NCBI GenBank assembly: GCA_018378255.1
Contig: JAGZXV010000070.1
Coordinates: forward strand, 1 to 23,672
Source of the DNA: Clostridiaceae bacterium
GTDB taxonomy: Bacteria; Bacillota; Clostridia; Lachnospirales; Lachnospiraceae
DNA length: 23,672 nt
Direction of reading: 5' to 3'
This document shows, piece by piece, positions 20,975 to 23,672 of the stretch (the stretch's first letter is position 1; the number at the start of each line of letters is the position of its first letter). The notes under the pieces are model-generated. The model searched no databases, was not told the origin of the DNA, and worked only from the letters and a program-made list of their open reading frames with translations. The position numbers were made by a program, and so were the translations under genes.

Positions 20975-23672
20975 ATGACAGAAGAGAAATTAACAGAACT
21001 ACGAAGCGGATTTGAAACCGCATATATTAACGGAACAGTTGCGTCAAATCTGGCATACAAGCCTCAGTTCATATCCAATAATTACAGAGCAGGAAAAAAA
21101 GTCCTCTCTTCTATAGAAGATGAACTCCTTATCTGTGATCATTTCCAAATCAGCGTGGCATTTATCACAATGAGTGGAATTACTCCTCTTTTGCAGACAT
21201 TGAAAGAATTGGAAAAAAAGGAAATTCCAGGTGAAATTCTCACGACAAACTATCTGAACTTCAGTGAACCGTCAGCGTTGGAGAAATTGAACCGGCTTCA
21301 GAATGTTACCTTGAAAATGTATGATGTAGAGGCAGCGGATAAAGGGTTTCACACGAAAGGGTATATATTTAAAAAAGAAGAGATATATCGAATTATCATT
21401 GGCAGTTCGAATATGACAAGCGCAGCTCTCACCAGCAATCGGGAGTGGAATACTAAAATAGTTTCTACAGAACAAGGAGAAGTGGCTCAAGAAATTATGG
21501 CGGAATTCCAAGAACTTTGGAATTCTAAATACGCACTTGATTTTAATCAGTTCTATGAGAATTATAAAGAACGATATCGGATTATCAAGCGCCAGCGTGA
21601 AATTGCACGTCAGGAAGAAGTGCCTTCTATTGATAAGTTTCGCTTACATCCGAATTCTATGCAGGTTGGTTTTATCACCAATTTGAGAAAAATCATCGCA
21701 TCAGGGGAAGAACGCGCATTATTGATTTCTGCTACTGGAACAGGTAAAACATATGCATCTGCATTTGCAATGAGGGAACTTGGATTCAAACGGGTATTGT
21801 TTCTGGTTCACAGAGGACAATTGGCGAGACAGACTAAAAAGTCGTATGAGAAAGTATTTGGCAAATCTGTTACAATGGGGTTAGTAGGTGCCGGATATCA
21901 TGAATATGACAAAGATTATGTGTTCGCCACTGTGCAGACATTAAACAGAGATGATCACCTGAGCAGATATAAGGCCGAAGAATTTGAATGCATCATTTTA
22001 GATGAAGCCCACCACAGTTCAGCAGATACCTACCAAAAAGTTATGAGTTATTTTAAACCTAAGCTTTGGCTTGGAATGACTGCTACCCCTGATAAACGGG
22101 ATGATGGTATGGAAGGGAAAAATATCTATGAGATTTTTGATTATCAAATAGCATATGAAATCCGTCTGCAGCAGGCTATGGAAGAAAACATGCTCTGCCC
22201 ATTTCACTATTTTGGAATCAGCGATGTTTCTGTGGCAGAAGATAAGGAGCGGTCAAAGAAAATGGCTCCGCGTGACTTTAATCTGTTAATCAGCGATGAA
22301 CGGGTGAGACACATTATAGAGCAGGCAGATTATTATGGATATAGTGGGGAGCGTGTGAAAGGACTGGTTTTCTGCAGCAGAATTGATGAATCAATAGAAC
22401 TTTCTAAAAAGTTTAATGCAGCCGGATTTAAGACAATCGCATTAAACGGGGATGCATCGGAGGAGGAAAGAACAAAAGCTTTTGAGCGCCTGGCGATGAA
22501 CCGTACTGATGCGACAGATGATATGCAGCCGCTGGATTATATATTTTCTGTTGAGATTCTAAATGAAGGTGTGGATATCGTTGAGGTTAATCAAGTGATT
22601 ATGCTTCGTCCGACAAAATCTCCAATTGTATTTATTCAGCAGCTAGGCCGTGGCCTGAGAAAAGCCGAAGGAAAAAAATATGTTGTAATTCTTGATTTTA
22701 TCGGCAATTATAATACTAACTTTATGATACCAGTTGCGTTATCCGGAGATCGCACTTACAATCAGGATACCATTCGGAAATATGTAATTAGCGGGAACAG
22801 CACAATTCCCGGAGCATCAACAGTCCATTTTGATGAAATAGCTAAAGAAAGAATATTTGAATCCATTGATAAGATTAAAGGGATGAAATCGATAATCCGG
22901 GATAGTTATATATCATTAAAGAACCGCCTTGGACGTGTGCCGTATCTTCTTGATTTCTATGAAAACGGCGAGATCGATCCATTAGTAATCATACGGGAAT
23001 ATAAAACTTATCAAACATTTTTAGAAAATGTTGAAAAAGAGCTTTATACAGGGAAGATTACAGGGCAGGAGTCAGTAACTTTGGAATACCTGTCAAAAAC
23101 CATCCTAAGTGGTGCCAGACCCTATGAGCTTGAGATTTTAAACAGATTTCTGCACCAGGAAGTGATTTCTGTGGAACAGATGAAGATGGAATTCCGGGAA
23201 AAATATGGTTACATGATAGATCTGACTTCATTGGAGAATGCAATTCTTGTATTGCAGGGGAATTTTGTCAGTAAAGAAGAGGAGTATAGAAAGTTTTGCC
23301 ATATTGATATTGTGAAATATGATGAAAATCTCACATTACAGCGGATGAAAAGTTTTGCTGAACGGTTAAGGCATATGGAGTTTTACAAGCAATTGAGAGA
23401 TCTTGTTGAGGTGGGACTTCGAAGATATAAGGACAAATATCTTTCCGGAAAAACAGAAGACAGTCCGTTTGTATTATATGAAAAATATTCCAGGCGTGAT
23501 GTGAGCCTTCTCATGAACTGTGGGAAAGATCTGTCTTCGATTATGTACGGCATGAAACGAATTGAGGACGATGTGTTTATTTTTGTCACTTATCACAAAG
23601 AAGGAAGTACTGATGATGAGAAAAATTATGCAGATGGGAAACCGGATTACGCAGATGCATTTGAAGATAACA
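20975..23672 (+). CDS. HKD-nuclease / SF2 helicase / DUF3427-type protein, 3' end outside the window
   Basis: The frame is open from ATG 20975 to the window end, giving 899 codons without a stop. The N-terminal phospholipase-D-like nuclease domain carries FHTKGYIF (His126, Lys128) and IIIGSSNMTSAAL (Asn146). The SF2 helicase core has SATGTGKT (252-259), DEAH (343-346), GMTATPDKRDDG, FCSRIDE, a motif V region (VEILNEGVDIVEV), and QQLGRGLRK (555-562). The large C-terminal region fits the DUF3427 part found in COG3886/COG1061-type fusions. Predicted activity is ATP-driven movement on nucleic acid with a nuclease head; the biological role is unproven, and relatives occur in defence-type gene neighbourhoods (family knowledge). 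AGAGGA lies 8 bases before the start. The upstream 188 bases show only a weak hairpin near 20816-20869. Confidence 0.88.
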   Translation, partial: MTEEKLTELRSGFETAYINGTVASNLAYKPQFISNNYRAGKKVLSSIEDELLICDHFQISVAFITMSGITPLLQTLKELEKKEIPGEILTTNYLNFSEPSALEKLNRLQNVTLKMYDVEAADKGFHTKGYIFKKEEIYRIIIGSSNMTSAALTSNREWNTKIVSTEQGEVAQEIMAEFQELWNSKYALDFNQFYENYKERYRIIKRQREIARQEEVPSIDKFRLHPNSMQVGFITNLRKIIASGEERALLISATGTGKTYASAFAMRELGFKRVLFLVHRGQLARQTKKSYEKVFGKSVTMGLVGAGYHEYDKDYVFATVQTLNRDDHLSRYKAEEFECIILDEAHHSSADTYQKVMSYFKPKLWLGMTATPDKRDDGMEGKNIYEIFDYQIAYEIRLQQAMEENMLCPFHYFGISDVSVAEDKERSKKMAPRDFNLLISDERVRHIIEQADYYGYSGERVKGLVFCSRIDESIELSKKFNAAGFKTIALNGDASEEERTKAFERLAMNRTDATDDMQPLDYIFSVEILNEGVDIVEVNQVIMLRPTKSPIVFIQQLGRGLRKAEGKKYVVILDFIGNYNTNFMIPVALSGDRTYNQDTIRKYVISGNSTIPGASTVHFDEIAKERIFESIDKIKGMKSIIRDSYISLKNRLGRVPYLLDFYENGEIDPLVIIREYKTYQTFLENVEKELYTGKITGQESVTLEYLSKTILSGARPYELEILNRFLHQEVISVEQMKMEFREKYGYMIDLTSLENAILVLQGNFVSKEEEYRKFCHIDIVKYDENLTLQRMKSFAERLRHMEFYKQLRDLVEVGLRRYKDKYLSGKTEDSPFVLYEKYSRRDVSLLMNCGKDLSSIMYGMKRIEDDVFIFVTYHKEGSTDDEKNYADGKPDYADAFEDN

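Overview
The window looks like a chromosome segment from an anaerobic Firmicute of class Clostridia, most likely a gut Lachnospiraceae relative. This is inferred from purine-rich ribosome binding sites (GGAGG/AGGAG), TTGACA/TATAAT promoters, the gene families present (YjdF, YitT, YfcC-type carrier, CarD, MATE, SdpI) and two cysteine-type sulfatases suited to anaerobic maturation. No rRNA, tRNA, CRISPR array or insertion sequence was seen.

Layout. (1) 1-3502: two sulfatase genes, the first cut by the window edge, then a GntR/FadR-type regulator with its own extended -10 promoter. This looks like a locus for sulfated glycans. (2) 3574-4165: a yjdF-class riboswitch controlling yjdF, which appears to lack any AUG/GUG/UUG start at its ribosome binding site. 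(3) 4177-4410: a promoter, two tiny ORFs and a terminator, ahead of a MutS2-type ATPase without an Smr nuclease domain, followed by a second FadR-type regulator. (4) 7289-7986: a CAT-like acetyltransferase under a near-consensus promoter, convergent with a lysR gene. (5) 8021-13041: lysR, a repeat-rich divergent control region (eight 16-bp repeats and a 29-bp dyad), then a YfcC-type carrier, an M20 amidohydrolase and a YitT-type membrane protein, plausibly one uptake-and-hydrolysis operon. (6) 13045-15996: a cold-shock protein gene, a carD-family gene, and a divergent DbpA-type RNA helicase with an SdpI-family gene, ending in a 52-bp perfect palindrome. (7) 16073-19228: a MATE exporter (minus strand) and guaA (plus strand). 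(8) 19320-23672: a visibly AT-richer accessory segment with a zinc-ribbon/one-TM/FxLYD protein and an HKD-nuclease/SF2-helicase protein that runs off the window end.

Main points. The GMP synthase has an intact ATP-pyrophosphatase and dimerization half, but its glutamine amidotransferase half is shortened to about 110 residues and lacks the catalytic Cys and His/Glu motifs. Several genes share a promoter, hairpin plus U-tract, gene arrangement (csp, MATE, carD in weaker form, and the sORF unit before the mutS2-like gene), and yjdF has a riboswitch, so leader-RNA control seems unusually common here. The last gene resembles HKD-helicase proteins found in defence-type neighbourhoods and is the best place to look for a larger system beyond the window.

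All product names come from reading motifs in translated sequence; no database search was run.
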